DNA of 64,000 bases from Achromobacter seleniivolatilans (GTDB lineage: Bacteria; Pseudomonadota; Gammaproteobacteria; Burkholderiales; Burkholderiaceae_B), in contig NZ_CP132976.1 in the NCBI RefSeq assembly GCF_030864005.1, positions 5,766,001 through 5,830,000 on the forward strand. Direction: 5' to 3'. The notes beneath the pieces are model-generated. The model was not told the origin of the DNA. It did no database searches and saw only the letters and a program-made list of their open reading frames with translations. This document shows, piece after piece, positions 54,345 to 64,000 of this stretch (positions are counted from its first letter, which is position 1; each line of letters starts with the position of its first letter). Position numbers and translations under genes: made by a program.

Positions 54345-55451
54345 GTGACCTGGCTGTATATCTGCGTGGTCGCGTTCACGGTGGGGGGACTCATCGTTGC
54401 GTCAGAGCGCTGGCACGGCGCTTTCACCGGCGATAGCGACCTTAATAAACCCCAAGCCAACCATTCCCGCGCTACGCCTCGCGTCGGCGGATTGGCCGTG
54501 CTCGCCGGTACGCTCGCTGGCCTGCTGGTGCTTGGCCCCAGCAACATGACGCTGACGTGGCTGTGGCCCGCGCTGTTTGTCGCCGCTTTGCCCGTGTTCG
54601 TCGCTGGCTTGCTGGAAGACATCACCAAAGACATTGGCGCCAGCAAGCGTTTGCTGGCTGCCTTTCTATCAGCGGCAATTGCTTGGTGGTTGCTGGGCGG
54701 TGTCAGCCGCGTCGGTATGGCGCCGGTGGATTATGTGTTGTCGTTCTGGCCCGTTTCGCTGTTGTTCACCATGTTCGCGGTGGGCGGCTGTACTCATGCC
54801 CTGAACATCGTTGACGGCATGAATGGCCTGGCCGGTATGGTTGCGACGCTGATGGCTGTGTCGATCAGCCTGGTTGCGCTGCAAGTCGGCGATGTGCCGA
54901 TTTTCCTGGTGGCGGCTGCGCTGGCGTCTGCAACGCTGGGTTTTCTGGTCTGGAATTTTCCGTTCGGCCGGGTTTTCCTGGGCGATGGCGGCGCGTACTT
55001 CCTGGGCTTCATGCTGGCTGAATTGGCCGTGTTGCTGGTGGTGCGCAATCCGTCGGTGTCGCCGTTCTATGCCCTGGCCGTGTTGTTCTACCCCGTATTT
55101 GAAACGGGCTTTTCGATCTGGCGCCGCCGCTTCAAGCGTGGCGTACCCGTTGATCAGCCCGATGCCCTGCACTTGCACCAACTGGTCTTCCGCCGCCTGG
55201 TGCGCGTGACGTTCAGCCGCGGCCGGCGTCATGCCGTGCCGGCGCTGTGCAATGCGCTGGCTTCACCGTACATGTGGGTGCTGGCGCTGATCGGTCTGGT
55301 GCCCGCCACCATCTGGTGGGACAACCCTTGGGCGCTCAGCGCCAGCTTGGTCGTATTTGCCAGCGTCTATATCTGGCTGTATGCGAGGCTGGTGTCCTGG
55401 CGGCGTCCGGGATGGCTTCTGTTGCCATCCGTCTTGCGAACCTCCGATTAG
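54345..55451 (+). CDS. WecA/MraY-family sugar-phosphate transferase
   Basis: 368 aa, about ten membrane helices. It transfers a HexNAc-1-phosphate (or related) to undecaprenyl phosphate, starting a glycan on the cytoplasmic face. Motifs are the Asp pair region VAGLLEDITKD, NIVDGMNGLAG, FPFGRVFLGDGGAYFLGF and the His-rich cytoplasmic loop ALHLHQLVFRRLV. The start is GTG 54345 with AGAGG upstream. The spacing to tviB is 94 bases. Because UDP-GalNAc-type sugars are made next door, the sugar could be GlcNAc, GalNAc or a derivative. Confidence 0.9.
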   Translation: MTWLYICVVAFTVGGLIVASERWHGAFTGDSDLNKPQANHSRATPRVGGLAVLAGTLAGLLVLGPSNMTLTWLWPALFVAALPVFVAGLLEDITKDIGASKRLLAAFLSAAIAWWLLGGVSRVGMAPVDYVLSFWPVSLLFTMFAVGGCTHALNIVDGMNGLAGMVATLMAVSISLVALQVGDVPIFLVAAALASATLGFLVWNFPFGRVFLGDGGAYFLGFMLAELAVLLVVRNPSVSPFYALAVLFYPVFETGFSIWRRRFKRGVPVDQPDALHLHQLVFRRLVRVTFSRGRRHAVPALCNALASPYMWVLALIGLVPATIWWDNPWALSASLVVFASVYIWLYARLVSWRRPGWLLLPSVLRTSD

Positions 55452-55545
55452 TTTTGAGTGCCCCGGCGATAGCCGCCGGGGGCTCGGTTATCTATCACCC
55501 GACCATATTTAAATGCCGTAATCGTTATACGGTGAAGGGAGAGTT

Positions 55546-56823
55546 ATGTTGCGAATTCAAGATGTCAAACTTGCGGTTGTTGGCCTTGGCTACGTCGGTC
55601 TGCCCCTGGCGGTAGAGTTCGGCAAGAAGCGCTCGGTCATCGGTTTCGATATCAATACGCGCCGTATTGACGCGCTTCGCGCGGGTCATGACCACACGCT
55701 GGAAGTCAGCGATGCCGAGCTCACTGAAGCTGCACACCTGACCTACACCGCTGACCGCGCCGAACTGGGCGAAGCCAATGTGTTCATCGTGACGGTGCCC
55801 ACGCCCATCGACGAATACAAGCAGCCGGATCTGACGCCGCTGGTCAAGGCCAGCGAAACGATTGGCGCGGTGCTCAAGCGCGGCGACATCGTTATTTATG
55901 AGTCCACCGTTTACCCGGGCGCCACCGAAGAAGATTGCGTGCCGGTGCTGGAACGTGTGTCCGGCCTGAAGTTCAATGTGGACTTCTACGCGGGCTACAG
56001 CCCCGAACGCATCAACCCGGGCGACAAGGATCACCGCGTCAGCACGATCAAGAAGGTCACTTCCGGCTCCACGCCCGAAATCGCTGAACTGGTCGACCAG
56101 CTGTACAAGCAGATCATCACCGCGGGCACGCACAAGGCGTCCAGCATCCGGGTCGCCGAAGCCGCCAAGGTGATCGAGAACACGCAGCGCGACGTGAACA
56201 TCGCGCTGATCAATGAACTGGCCCTGATCTTCAACAAGATGGGCATCGATACCGAAGCCGTGCTGCAAGCCGCCGGCACCAAGTGGAACTTCCTGCCGTT
56301 CCGTCCGGGCCTGGTGGGCGGTCACTGCATTGGCGTTGACCCGTATTACCTGACCCACAAGGCGCAATCGATTGGCTACCATCCCGAGATCATCCTGGCG
56401 GGCCGCCGCCTGAATGACTCGATGGGCGGGTATGTCGTGTCGCAACTGGTCAAGGCGATGACCAAGCGCCGCATCCATGTTCAGGGCGCGCGCGTCCTCG
56501 TCATGGGTCTGGCGTTCAAGGAAAACTGCCCTGATCTGCGCAACACGCGCATTGTCGACATCGTTCGTGAACTGGGCGACTACAACGTTGATGTGGACGT
56601 CTATGACCCGTGGGTGGATGCGGAAGAAGCCGTGCATGAATACGGCCTGACTCCGATCGCCAAACCCGAAGAGGGCAAGTACGACGCCGTCATTCTGGCC
56701 GTCGCTCACAATCAGTTCAAAGCCATGGGTGCCGAAGGCATCCGCAAGCTGGGCAAGGCGCAACACATTCTGTACGACTTGAAGTACGTGCTGTCGTCCG
56801 CTGAGTCCGACCTGCGCCTGTAA
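55546..56823 (+). CDS. tviB: UDP-N-acetyl-D-glucosamine/galactosamine 6-dehydrogenase TviB
   Basis: 425 aa, UDP-sugar dehydrogenase with NAD-binding [16 protein letters not shown] at the start, catalytic Cys in [16 protein letters not shown], and PGLVGGHC context. Whole stretches ([44 protein letters not shown]) match my memory of the Salmonella Vi-capsule TviB and P. aeruginosa WbpO. It oxidises UDP-GlcNAc or UDP-GalNAc to the uronic acid. AAGGGAGAG precedes the ATG. Followed after ten bases by tviC. Confidence 0.93.
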   Translation: MLRIQDVKLAVVGLGYVGLPLAVEFGKKRSVIGFDINTRRIDALRAGHDHTLEVSDAELTEAAHLTYTADRAELGEANVFIVTVPTPIDEYKQPDLTPLVKASETIGAVLKRGDIVIYESTVYPGATEEDCVPVLERVSGLKFNVDFYAGYSPERINPGDKDHRVSTIKKVTSGSTPEIAELVDQLYKQIITAGTHKASSIRVAEAAKVIENTQRDVNIALINELALIFNKMGIDTEAVLQAAGTKWNFLPFRPGLVGGHCIGVDPYYLTHKAQSIGYHPEIILAGRRLNDSMGGYVVSQLVKAMTKRRIHVQGARVLVMGLAFKENCPDLRNTRIVDIVRELGDYNVDVDVYDPWVDAEEAVHEYGLTPIAKPEEGKYDAVILAVAHNQFKAMGAEGIRKLGKAQHILYDLKYVLSSAESDLRL

Positions 56824-56833
56824 GGATTTCGAT

Positions 56834-57859
56834 ATGACTACTCGCTTTGACGCTATCAAGCAGGAACTGACGGCCGAGCCGCGTAAGTGGCTCGTGACCG
56901 GCTGCGCCGGCTTCATCGGTTCGAATCTGCTGGAAACCCTTCTGAAGTTGGGCCAGTCCGTCACCGGTCTGGATAATTTCTCCACTGGTTATCAACGCAA
57001 TCTGGACGAAGTGCGCGCATCGGTGTCGCCCGAAGAATGGGCACGCTTCACCTTCGTAAAGGGCGATATCCGCGATCTGGACGCTTGCCAGCGCGCAGTG
57101 CAGGACGTGGATTTCGTGTTGCATCAGGCCGCGCTGGGTTCGGTGCCGCGTTCGCTGCAAGATCCGATCACCACCAATGACGTGAATATCGGTGGTTACC
57201 TGAACATGCTGGTTGCCGCGCGCGATGCTGGCGTGAAGTCCTTCGTGTACGCGGCCTCCAGTTCCACTTACGGTGACCATCCTGCGTTGCCCAAGGTTGA
57301 AGAGAACATCGGCAATCCCTTGTCGCCGTACGCCGTGACCAAGTACGTAAACGAGCTGTATGCAAGCGTGTTTGCCAGGTCGTATGGTTTCCAGACCGTC
57401 GGCCTGCGCTACTTCAACGTGTTCGGCAAGCGTCAGGACCCGGACGGCGCCTATGCTGCCGTGATCCCGAAGTGGACCGCCGCAATGATCCAGGGCCAGG
57501 ACGTCACCATCAATGGCGACGGCGAAACCAGCCGCGACTTCTGCTTTGTGGATAACGCGGTGCAGGCCAATATTCTGGCCGCGATGGCGCCGCCGGAAGC
57601 GCGCGATCAGGTCTACAACGTGGCCGTCAGCGGCCGCAGCACCTTGAACGAACTGTTTGATTTCCTGGTGCAAGCGCTGGGCAACCAGAGCGTGAACTAT
57701 GGCAAGAAACCGGTCTATGCCGATTTCCGCGCGGGCGATGTGCGCCATTCGCAGGCAGACGTCAGCAAGGCTGGCCGTCTGCTGGGCTACGAGCCCACGC
57801 ATTCGGTGCTGCAAGGCCTGGAAGTAGCCATGCCCTGGTACACGCAATTCCTGCGTTGA
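56834..57859 (+). CDS. tviC: UDP-N-acetylglucosamine(uronate) 4-epimerase TviC
   Basis: 341 aa, extended short-chain dehydrogenase. NAD-binding [12 protein letters not shown], catalytic YAVTK in [13 protein letters not shown], and [10 protein letters not shown] are present. The sequence strongly recalls TviC and WbpP ([50 protein letters not shown]). With TviB it yields UDP-GalNAcA. The gene abuts the flippase gene with one base between stop and start. Confidence 0.93.
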   Translation: MTTRFDAIKQELTAEPRKWLVTGCAGFIGSNLLETLLKLGQSVTGLDNFSTGYQRNLDEVRASVSPEEWARFTFVKGDIRDLDACQRAVQDVDFVLHQAALGSVPRSLQDPITTNDVNIGGYLNMLVAARDAGVKSFVYAASSSTYGDHPALPKVEENIGNPLSPYAVTKYVNELYASVFARSYGFQTVGLRYFNVFGKRQDPDGAYAAVIPKWTAAMIQGQDVTINGDGETSRDFCFVDNAVQANILAAMAPPEARDQVYNVAVSGRSTLNELFDFLVQALGNQSVNYGKKPVYADFRAGDVRHSQADVSKAGRLLGYEPTHSVLQGLEVAMPWYTQFLR

Positions 57860-57860
57860 T

Positions 57861-59210
57861 TTGAAAGCGCTTATCCGAAAACTCGGCAACATCCACCCGG
57901 ACCATCAGCGCATCTTCAAAGGCGCGTTCCGGGTGGCGGTGTTCTTGTTGTTGGGCAAGGCCGCAGGCGCCATCAAAGAGATGGCGGTGGCGTATCGCTA
58001 TGGCGTCAGCGACGCCGTGGACGCCTACCAGTTCACGATGACCATGGCGACATGGCTGCCGGTCACGATCGTGGGCGTGCTGTCGGTGGTCTTGATTCCG
58101 GTGCTGGTGCGGCTGCGCCGCGCGGACAACGTCGAACGCGACCAATTCATCCGGGAACTGCAAGGCTGGGTGGCTGCGGCGGGTATCGCGCTGGCCATCA
58201 TTACCTGGTTCGCCTGGCCGTATGTGGTGGATGCGCTAGGCAAGGGGTTGCCAGCTCGCGTGCGCGAAATGACGGGCGACCTGCTCATTGCGTTCGCTCC
58301 TGTGTCGGCATTGCTGCTGATTGCCGGTATCAGCGCTGCGCGCCTGCGTTCGCATGAGCGCCACGTCAACACCTTGCTCGATAGCGTGCCCGCAGTGGCG
58401 ACACTGGCTTGGGTCATGCTGGCCGTCAGTGCCGATGGCGTGGGCCCGCTGCTTTGGGGCACGCTGGTAGGTTATGCCATTCAGACCGTCTGGCTGGCAT
58501 GGCTGGCAGCGCGGGCCGATGGCGGGTTCTGGGGCGCACCGCGCCTGACCTTGCAATCGCCCCATTGGCCTGAATTGATGAGCGCGGCCGGTGTGATGTT
58601 GATCGGCCAGGTGGCGATGAGTTTTGTTGGTCCGCTGGATCAATACGCCGCCGCCAATCTGGGGGCAAATGCCAACGCAACGCTAGGCTACGCCAGCCGG
58701 CTGCTGTCCCTGATACTGGGCATTGGCGCCGTGTCAGTGGGGCGTGCTGCATTGCCCGTCCTGGCCGATGTGCAGGCTCGTGGCGACACCGCGCGCGCGC
58801 GGGCAATGGCGCTGAAATGGTCGGTACTGATGGTAGGTGCCGGCGCCGTGGCGGTGGCGATTGGCTGGGTGCTGGCGCCGTGGGGCGTTTCCGTACTGTT
58901 CCAGCGCGGCGCCTTCACTGCTGAAAACACGCAGGCCGTCGCACATGTGCTGCGCTGGGGGCTGCTGCAATTGCCGTTCTATTTTGGCGTGCTGATTCTG
59001 GTGCAATTGCTGGCCAGCCAGAACCGCTACCGCATCATGGCCGCCATCGCAGTTGCCAACTTTGCGTTGAAGGCTGCGTTGAATACCGTGCTGGCGCCTA
59101 AGATGGGCGCGGCCGGCATCATGTTGGCAACGAGCCTGATGTATGTGTTGTCTTTCGCCTGCTATCTGGTGGTGGCATTGCGCAAGGCGGAACCCAAAGA
59201 GGCCGATTGA
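57861..59210 (+). CDS. MurJ/MVF-type lipid-linked glycan flippase
   Basis: 449 aa, 12-14 predicted helices of the MOP exporter superfamily. RVAVFLLLGKAAGAIKEMAV, AYRYGVSDAVDAYQFTMTMA and the late LFQRGAFTAENTQAV are MurJ/MVF-like rather than standard Wzx. In this position it most likely flips the undecaprenyl-linked repeat or intermediate, not lipid II. The start is a TTG one base after the tviC stop; no upstream alternative exists and the first ATG is at about residue 41, so the start is less certain. Confidence 0.82.
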   Translation: MKALIRKLGNIHPDHQRIFKGAFRVAVFLLLGKAAGAIKEMAVAYRYGVSDAVDAYQFTMTMATWLPVTIVGVLSVVLIPVLVRLRRADNVERDQFIRELQGWVAAAGIALAIITWFAWPYVVDALGKGLPARVREMTGDLLIAFAPVSALLLIAGISAARLRSHERHVNTLLDSVPAVATLAWVMLAVSADGVGPLLWGTLVGYAIQTVWLAWLAARADGGFWGAPRLTLQSPHWPELMSAAGVMLIGQVAMSFVGPLDQYAAANLGANANATLGYASRLLSLILGIGAVSVGRAALPVLADVQARGDTARARAMALKWSVLMVGAGAVAVAIGWVLAPWGVSVLFQRGAFTAENTQAVAHVLRWGLLQLPFYFGVLILVQLLASQNRYRIMAAIAVANFALKAALNTVLAPKMGAAGIMLATSLMYVLSFACYLVVALRKAEPKEAD

Positions 59211-60353
59211 ATGTCCGTAGCCGAGTCCGGCCGAGCGCCGCGTGTCCTGCTGTTTATCCATTCGCTGCATGGTGGCGGCGCTGAACGCGTCGCGGCCGAC
59301 TTGAGTGCGCATTGGGCTGGTATGGGCCGCGACGTGATGGTTGTCACGCAGGCCAGCGCCGAAGGCGACGTCTATGCGTTGCACCCGAACGTGCGCCGCG
59401 AAGTGCTGCATACGGCAGGAGAGGGCGGCGGTTTGCGGGGCATCTGGAGCAATGTGCAGCGTGTGCGCGCCTTGCGCCGGGTGGTCAAGGCGTTTCGCCC
59501 CGACATCGTGCTGGGCATGATGACGACAGCGTCCGTGCTGTCTGTGCTGGCTTGCACGGGCCTGTCCTGCCGCGTCATCGCGACCGAGCATACGCATCCG
59601 CCGTCACAGACCCTGTCGGGCTTGTGGCAGCGTTTGCGCCGTCTTACCTATCCCCGCGCCGCGCGTGTCGTGGCGCTGACCCGCGGCACAGCTGATTGGA
59701 TCGAACAGCATGTGCCTGGTTCGCGCCTGGCTGTTATCCCCAACCCGGTGCACTGGCCGTTGCCGCGCGCGGAACCCATCTTGACGCCGGTATCCGGTGA
59801 TGGCCGCAAACGTTTGTTGGCGGTTGGCCGTCTGCATGCAGACAAGGGGTTTGACCTGCTGATTCAGGCCTACGCGTTGCTGGCTGAATCGCATCCCGGC
59901 TGGGATCTGGTTATTCTGGGCGAAGGAAACGAGCGCGCCGCCTTGGAAGCGCAGGTGGAACAGGCAGGGCTGGCGTCACGTATATCGATGCCAGGCCGCG
60001 CCGGCAATGTCGGCGACTGGTATCAAAGCGCCGATCTGTATGTGCTGACCTCGCGTTTCGAGGGGCTGTCCAACACCTTGCTTGAATCCATGGCTAGCGG
60101 ATTGGCCGCCGTATCTTTTGACTGCGACACAGGCCCGCGCGAAATCGTGCGCGAGGGAATTGACGGTGTGCTGGTGCGGCCCAATGGCGATGTGTCTGCC
60201 TTGAGCAAGGCGATGGCCGCCGTCATGGAAAACGATAGCGGCCGTCAGCGGATGGCGCAGGCGGCAACCGACGTGCGCGACCGTTTTTCGGCTGCGCGCG
60301 TGCTGCAAAAGTGGCAAGAACTTTTTGACGGTGTGCGTGCCCAGGGCCGATAG
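59211..60353 (+). CDS. GT4 family glycosyltransferase
   Basis: 380 aa, GT-B fold. The N-terminal acceptor domain begins VLLFIHSLHGGGAERVAADL; the C-terminal sugar-nucleotide domain has LLAVGRLHADKGFDLLIQAY, the EGLSNTLLESMASGLAAVSF E-x7-E motif, and DTGPREIVREGIDGVLV. Retaining mechanism expected; donor and acceptor unknown. ATG directly follows the flippase TGA. It and the third glycosyltransferase here share enough layout to be relatives. Confidence 0.88.
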   Translation: MSVAESGRAPRVLLFIHSLHGGGAERVAADLSAHWAGMGRDVMVVTQASAEGDVYALHPNVRREVLHTAGEGGGLRGIWSNVQRVRALRRVVKAFRPDIVLGMMTTASVLSVLACTGLSCRVIATEHTHPPSQTLSGLWQRLRRLTYPRAARVVALTRGTADWIEQHVPGSRLAVIPNPVHWPLPRAEPILTPVSGDGRKRLLAVGRLHADKGFDLLIQAYALLAESHPGWDLVILGEGNERAALEAQVEQAGLASRISMPGRAGNVGDWYQSADLYVLTSRFEGLSNTLLESMASGLAAVSFDCDTGPREIVREGIDGVLVRPNGDVSALSKAMAAVMENDSGRQRMAQAATDVRDRFSAARVLQKWQELFDGVRAQGR

Positions 60354-60398
60354 GCCCGCGCCGCATGCCGTTCCTACGGTGATCACGAGAACCTCATC

Positions 60399-62330
60399 AT
60401 GTGTGGAATAGTCGGAATTTGGGGCCCGGTCGGGAATAAGGAACGCGTACTGGCGGAAAGCTGCCGGCGCATCCGTCACCGCGGGCCGGACAGCAACGGC
60501 TTCTGGGAAGATCCAGAGGCCGAGCTGGCGCTGGCGCACGTCCGTCTGGCGATCCTGGACTTGACTGAAGCCGGTCATCAGCCCATGACGTCCGCTTGCG
60601 GCCGCTTCGTGATGGTGTTCAACGGCGAGGTCTATAACCATCTGGACATCCGTAAGCAGCTTGAGCAATCGGCGCTGGCGCCGTCCTGGCGCGGGCACTC
60701 AGACACTGAAACGCTGCTGGCGGGCTTTACTGCGTTGGGCATTGAAGCCACGTTGCAGGCGGCCGTTGGCATGTTCGCCATTGCCCTGTGGGACCGCGCA
60801 TCGCGCAAGCTGGTGCTGGCACGCGATCGCATGGGTGAAAAGCCGCTGTACTACGGCTATTCAGGCGCCGAGCTGGTGTTTGCGTCAGAGCTTAAGGGTC
60901 TGATGCCCATACCAGGATTCGGCCGTGACTTGAATCGCAATGCGTTGGCGTCGTTCATGCGCCACAACTACATTCCGGCGCCGCAGTCCATCTACGAAGG
61001 CATTGCCAAGCTGCCTCCGGGCACCTGGGTGGAATTCACGGCCGACGACACCCGTAGCCGCCGCATGCCCCAGCCGCGTGTGTACTGGTCGGCACGCGAA
61101 GCCGCCGACACCGCCGCGCGATCACCTCTGTCATTCCAGTCCGATGCCGAAGCAACAGAGGCGCTGGAAGGCGTGCTGGCCAAGGCGGTTGGCGGACAGA
61201 TGCTCGCAGACGTGAGCCTTGGCGCGTTCCTGTCGGGCGGTATCGACTCGTCGACGATTGTCGCGTTGATGCAGGCGCAAAGCTCGAAGCCGGTCCGCAC
61301 GTTTGCAATCGGTTTTCACGAGAAGGGCTACGACGAGGCCCAGCACGCCAAAGCTGTGGCCACGCACCTGGGCACGGATCACACCGAGTTGTACGTGACC
61401 GCCGCTGATGCGCTGGCCGTGGTGCCGTCCCTGGCGGATATGTACGACGAACCCTTTGCCGATTCGTCGCAGATTCCAACGTCGCTGGTAACACGCATGG
61501 CGCGTCAACACGTCACCGTGGCCTTGTCCGGCGACGGTGGCGATGAACTCTTCGGCGGTTACTCACGCTACTTCCGCGTGAACAACTGGTGGCAGCAATG
61601 CGAGCGCTTCCCTGCGTTGCTGCGCAAGCCCGCGGGCGCCTTGCTCAGCGCGTCCACCCATCTGCCTGGACGCGGCGCCTGGCGCGGCAAAGTCGGCAAA
61701 CTGGGTGAGCTGTTGCGCGCCGATACGCGGGGCGAGTTCTACCGCCACTTCGTGTCGTATTGGGCTGATCCGACTTCGGTAGTGAAGGGCGGGGTCGAGC
61801 CGGTTTCTGAATTTGCGCAAGACATGCAGGGCACCACATTCGAAGCCATGATGAAGCTGGATACGGTGACCTACCTGCCCGACGACATCCTGGTCAAGGT
61901 GGACCGCGCGGCCATGGCCGTCAGTTTGGAAACGCGTGTGCCGCTGATTGATCACCGAGTCTATGAATTCGCCTGGAGCCTGCCGCACCAGTACAAGGTG
62001 CGAGGCAATACGGGCAAATGGCTGCTGCGTCAGGTGCTGCATCGCCATGTGCCGCAGGCACTGGTCGATCGGCCCAAGCGCGGGTTTGCCGTGCCGCTGG
62101 CCGCGTGGTTGCGCGGCCCGCTGCGGGAATGGGCCGATGCGTTGCTGGACCCGGCGCGCTTGCGCCAGGAAGGCTGGTTTGAACCGGAACCCATCCTGCG
62201 CAAGTGGCGCGAACACACGTCCGGCCATCGCAACTGGGACAGCCATCTGTGGGGCGTACTCATGATGCAAGCCTGGCTGGATCGTTATCGCACCGGGGCA
62301 GATCAAGGGGGAACGATTGGGAGTCTTTGA
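60399..62330 (+). CDS. asnB: AsnB-type glutamine amidotransferase (asparagine synthase family)
   Basis: 643 aa. The glutaminase domain starts with the processed catalytic Cys2 (MCGIVGIWGP), with RHRGPDSNGFW and NGEVYNHLDIR. The ATP-PPase synthase domain has LSGGIDSSTIVALM and LSGDGGDELFGGYSRYF. Next to glycosyltransferases such proteins often amidate a uronic acid (turning GalNAcA into its uronamide, as WbpS does in P. aeruginosa O6) rather than make asparagine. Its position after TviB/TviC supports that reading. Confidence 0.9.
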   Translation: MCGIVGIWGPVGNKERVLAESCRRIRHRGPDSNGFWEDPEAELALAHVRLAILDLTEAGHQPMTSACGRFVMVFNGEVYNHLDIRKQLEQSALAPSWRGHSDTETLLAGFTALGIEATLQAAVGMFAIALWDRASRKLVLARDRMGEKPLYYGYSGAELVFASELKGLMPIPGFGRDLNRNALASFMRHNYIPAPQSIYEGIAKLPPGTWVEFTADDTRSRRMPQPRVYWSAREAADTAARSPLSFQSDAEATEALEGVLAKAVGGQMLADVSLGAFLSGGIDSSTIVALMQAQSSKPVRTFAIGFHEKGYDEAQHAKAVATHLGTDHTELYVTAADALAVVPSLADMYDEPFADSSQIPTSLVTRMARQHVTVALSGDGGDELFGGYSRYFRVNNWWQQCERFPALLRKPAGALLSASTHLPGRGAWRGKVGKLGELLRADTRGEFYRHFVSYWADPTSVVKGGVEPVSEFAQDMQGTTFEAMMKLDTVTYLPDDILVKVDRAAMAVSLETRVPLIDHRVYEFAWSLPHQYKVRGNTGKWLLRQVLHRHVPQALVDRPKRGFAVPLAAWLRGPLREWADALLDPARLRQEGWFEPEPILRKWREHTSGHRNWDSHLWGVLMMQAWLDRYRTGADQGGTIGSL

Positions 62331-62333
62331 CGA

Positions 62334-63449
62334 ATGAAAATATTGATGCTGGTCAGTTCGATGCATGCAGGCGGCGCCGAACGGGTGGCTGCCACATTGG
62401 TGAGCGCATGGGCCGAACGCGGGGATTCCGTCACCTTGACGCCCACTTACTCGTCCAAGGGCACGTGTTTTTATCCGCTGTCTGACAAGGTCAACCTTGT
62501 CTGGCTGGCGGATTTGGCGGGTACACGGGCATCCGGGGGCTTTGCGGCCTTCAAGCGCCTGCTGGTGCTGCGCAAGCATATCCGCGATACCAAACCTGAT
62601 GTGGTGGTGTCCTTTCTGACCAACGTCAATGTGGCCGCAATCCTGGCCACTCGCGGCCTGGGCGTGCCGCTCATCGTTTGTGAACGTACCAACCCGGTGG
62701 CCGAAACCACCACGGGTTCGGTGTGGCGCAGGCTGCGCCGCATTCTTTACCCGCGCGCCGACATGGTGACCGTTCAGGCTGAAGATACCGCCGGTCCGTT
62801 CTCTCGTCAGGTGCCCGGTATCAAGCGTCTGGCTGTCATTCCCAATCCTTTGCCCGCACCGTTGCTGGATGCTCCGCGCGTGCAGCAGCGTGATAGCGAT
62901 GGCCCGCGTGAGCTGCTCGCGATGGGGCGTCTTGTCACCGACAAGCGGTTTGATCTGTTGATCGATGTGTTTGCGCAATTGGCGCCGTCGCATCCCGACT
63001 GGAATCTGCGTATCTGGGGCGAAGGCCCTGAGCGTGGTGCACTGGAGCAACAGGTTGAACGTCTGGGCCTGCAAACGCGGGTCAGTCTGCCTGGCCGCAC
63101 TGAAACGCCGTGGGAAGAGTTGGCCCGAGGTCAGGCTTTTGTGTTGAGTTCGCTGGTGGAAGGGTTTCCGAATGTGCTGCTGGAAGCCATGTCGCTGGGC
63201 CTGCCCTGCGTGGCGTTCGACTGCCCCAGCGGCCCGCGCGAAATGACGCGTGATGGCCAGGATGCTTTGCTGGTGCCTACGGGTGATCGGGATGCCTTGC
63301 GCGATGCGCTGAACCGGGTATTGGGCGATGTGTCCCTGCGCCGTCAGCTGGGTGCGCGCGGCGCGGCGGCTGTGCGCCAGCGTTATGCGTTGGCCAGCGT
63401 GCTGTCCGAGTGGGACGAGTTGTTCGAAGCGGTGCGGGAGGGGCGATGA
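62334..63449 (+). CDS. GT4 family glycosyltransferase
   Basis: 371 aa, GT-B. Opens ILMLVSSMHAGGAERVAATL, with ELLAMGRLVTDKRFDLLIDV and the C-terminal SSLVEGFPNVLLEAMSLGLP and DCPSGPREMTRDGQDALL motifs. It is three bases after asnB and overlaps the next gene (ATGA). Resembles the GT4 at 59211 in layout and is probably a paralogue adding a similar sugar to the repeat unit. Confidence 0.88.
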   Translation: MKILMLVSSMHAGGAERVAATLVSAWAERGDSVTLTPTYSSKGTCFYPLSDKVNLVWLADLAGTRASGGFAAFKRLLVLRKHIRDTKPDVVVSFLTNVNVAAILATRGLGVPLIVCERTNPVAETTTGSVWRRLRRILYPRADMVTVQAEDTAGPFSRQVPGIKRLAVIPNPLPAPLLDAPRVQQRDSDGPRELLAMGRLVTDKRFDLLIDVFAQLAPSHPDWNLRIWGEGPERGALEQQVERLGLQTRVSLPGRTETPWEELARGQAFVLSSLVEGFPNVLLEAMSLGLPCVAFDCPSGPREMTRDGQDALLVPTGDRDALRDALNRVLGDVSLRRQLGARGAAAVRQRYALASVLSEWDELFEAVREGR

Positions 63450-64000
63450 GCACCCCGGCATTGCGCATCCTGCATGTGATTACCGGCCTGGGGCAAGGGG
63501 GCGCGGAATCTGTTCTGCTGCGCCTGACAACCTATCCTGAGCCTGGCGTGGAGCACATCGTTGTGTCGCTGACCGACGAAGGCATCTACGGTGAACGGTT
63601 GCGGGAGGCCGGCGTTGCTGTGCACGCCTTGGGTATGAAGCGCGGTCGTGTGAGTCTGGGGGGATTCCTGGCCTTGCGCGCCCTGATCGCCAAGACGCGG
63701 CCCGACGCGGTGCAGACGTGGATGTATCACGCCGACCTGATCGGCGGCTTGGCCGCCCGTTTGGCGGGTGTGCGCGCAATCGCATGGGGCATACGCAATT
63801 CTGGAGCGCATCTGGAACGCAGCAGCCGTTCGGCGCGCATCGTGTTGCGCTTGTGTTCGATGTTGTCGGGCAGTGTGCCGCGTGCCATCGTTTGCGCGGC
63901 GCAGAATGCAGCGGAACGTCATGCGGAAAAGGGATACCGGCGCGACCGCATGGTCGTGATTTCCAATGGCTATGACCTGTCGCGCTACGCGCCGGATGCA
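63446..64000 (+). CDS. GT4-like glycosyltransferase, N-terminal part (cut by window end)
   Basis: 185 codons are visible, with no stop before the end of the window. It begins MSTPALRILHVITGLGQGGA, the same GT-B acceptor-domain start as its neighbours, and continues with TWMYHADLIGGLAARLAGVR and, near the edge, RMVVISNGYDLSRYAPD, which is the hinge before the donor-binding domain. The ATG overlaps the preceding stop by four bases (ATGA), so expression is coupled. Catalytic motifs lie outside the window. Confidence 0.83.
   Translation, partial: MSTPALRILHVITGLGQGGAESVLLRLTTYPEPGVEHIVVSLTDEGIYGERLREAGVAVHALGMKRGRVSLGGFLALRALIAKTRPDAVQTWMYHADLIGGLAARLAGVRAIAWGIRNSGAHLERSSRSARIVLRLCSMLSGSVPRAIVCAAQNAAERHAEKGYRRDRMVVISNGYDLSRYAPDA

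Overview
The window is a GC-rich, densely coded bacterial chromosome segment. Product types and gene order (metG/mrp divergent pair, Coq7-type ubiquinone hydroxylase, tamA-tamB, gcvTHP, folA/thyA, many transport genes) fit a betaproteobacterium of the Alcaligenaceae, most like Achromobacter or Bordetella. This assignment is inference from protein character, not a database match. No rRNA, tRNA, CRISPR array, insertion sequence or prophage was found.

Layout. 1-5.3 kb: end of an EAL phosphodiesterase, a Kch-type potassium channel, an orphan winged-helix regulator whose receiver has lost its phosphoryl Asp, a gene-poor AT-richer stretch, a small XRE repressor and an OafA-type acyltransferase; this part looks accessory. 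5.5-17.4 kb: two META-domain lipoproteins, the tRNA hydroxylase TrhO, MetG, ApbC/Mrp and the TamA-TamB outer-membrane assembly pair. 17.5-26.5 kb: dCTP deaminase, two GNAT acetyltransferases, a diguanylate cyclase, a basic amino acid decarboxylase, a YhiN-type flavoprotein, an Mn-type superoxide dismutase with an apparent Fur-box promoter, and a ZIP metal transporter. 26.7-31.5 kb: glycine riboswitch followed by gcvT-gcvH-gcvP and a bidirectional terminator. 31.6-33.5 kb: a YdgA-like protein that appears to be fused to a YbjN domain.

33.7-48.2 kb is the most coherent accessory system: a minus-strand run of omega-amino-acid aminotransferase, malonate/methylmalonate-semialdehyde dehydrogenase, M81 (MlrC-like) metallopeptidase, a complete dipeptide-type ABC importer, an amidase and a second M81 metallopeptidase, closed by a terminator. 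A MocR-type regulator is divergent from it, with a twin palindrome in the shared promoter. I read it as uptake and hydrolysis of a peptide or amide carrying beta-alanine or a related omega-amino acid, followed by transamination and conversion to acyl-CoA.

48.2-53.6 kb: folA and thyA separated by an MHYT-GGDEF-EAL protein, then an OsmC-like peroxiredoxin and coq7. 53.6-54.3 kb has no protein gene but is rich in signals; it probably encodes a terminator-ended small RNA with two anti-Shine-Dalgarno CUCCUCC motifs. 54.3 kb to the end: a surface polysaccharide cluster, with a WecA-like initiating transferase, TviB and TviC (UDP-GalNAcA synthesis), a MurJ/MVF-type flippase, an AsnB-type amidotransferase and three GT4 glycosyltransferases, the last cut by the window end.
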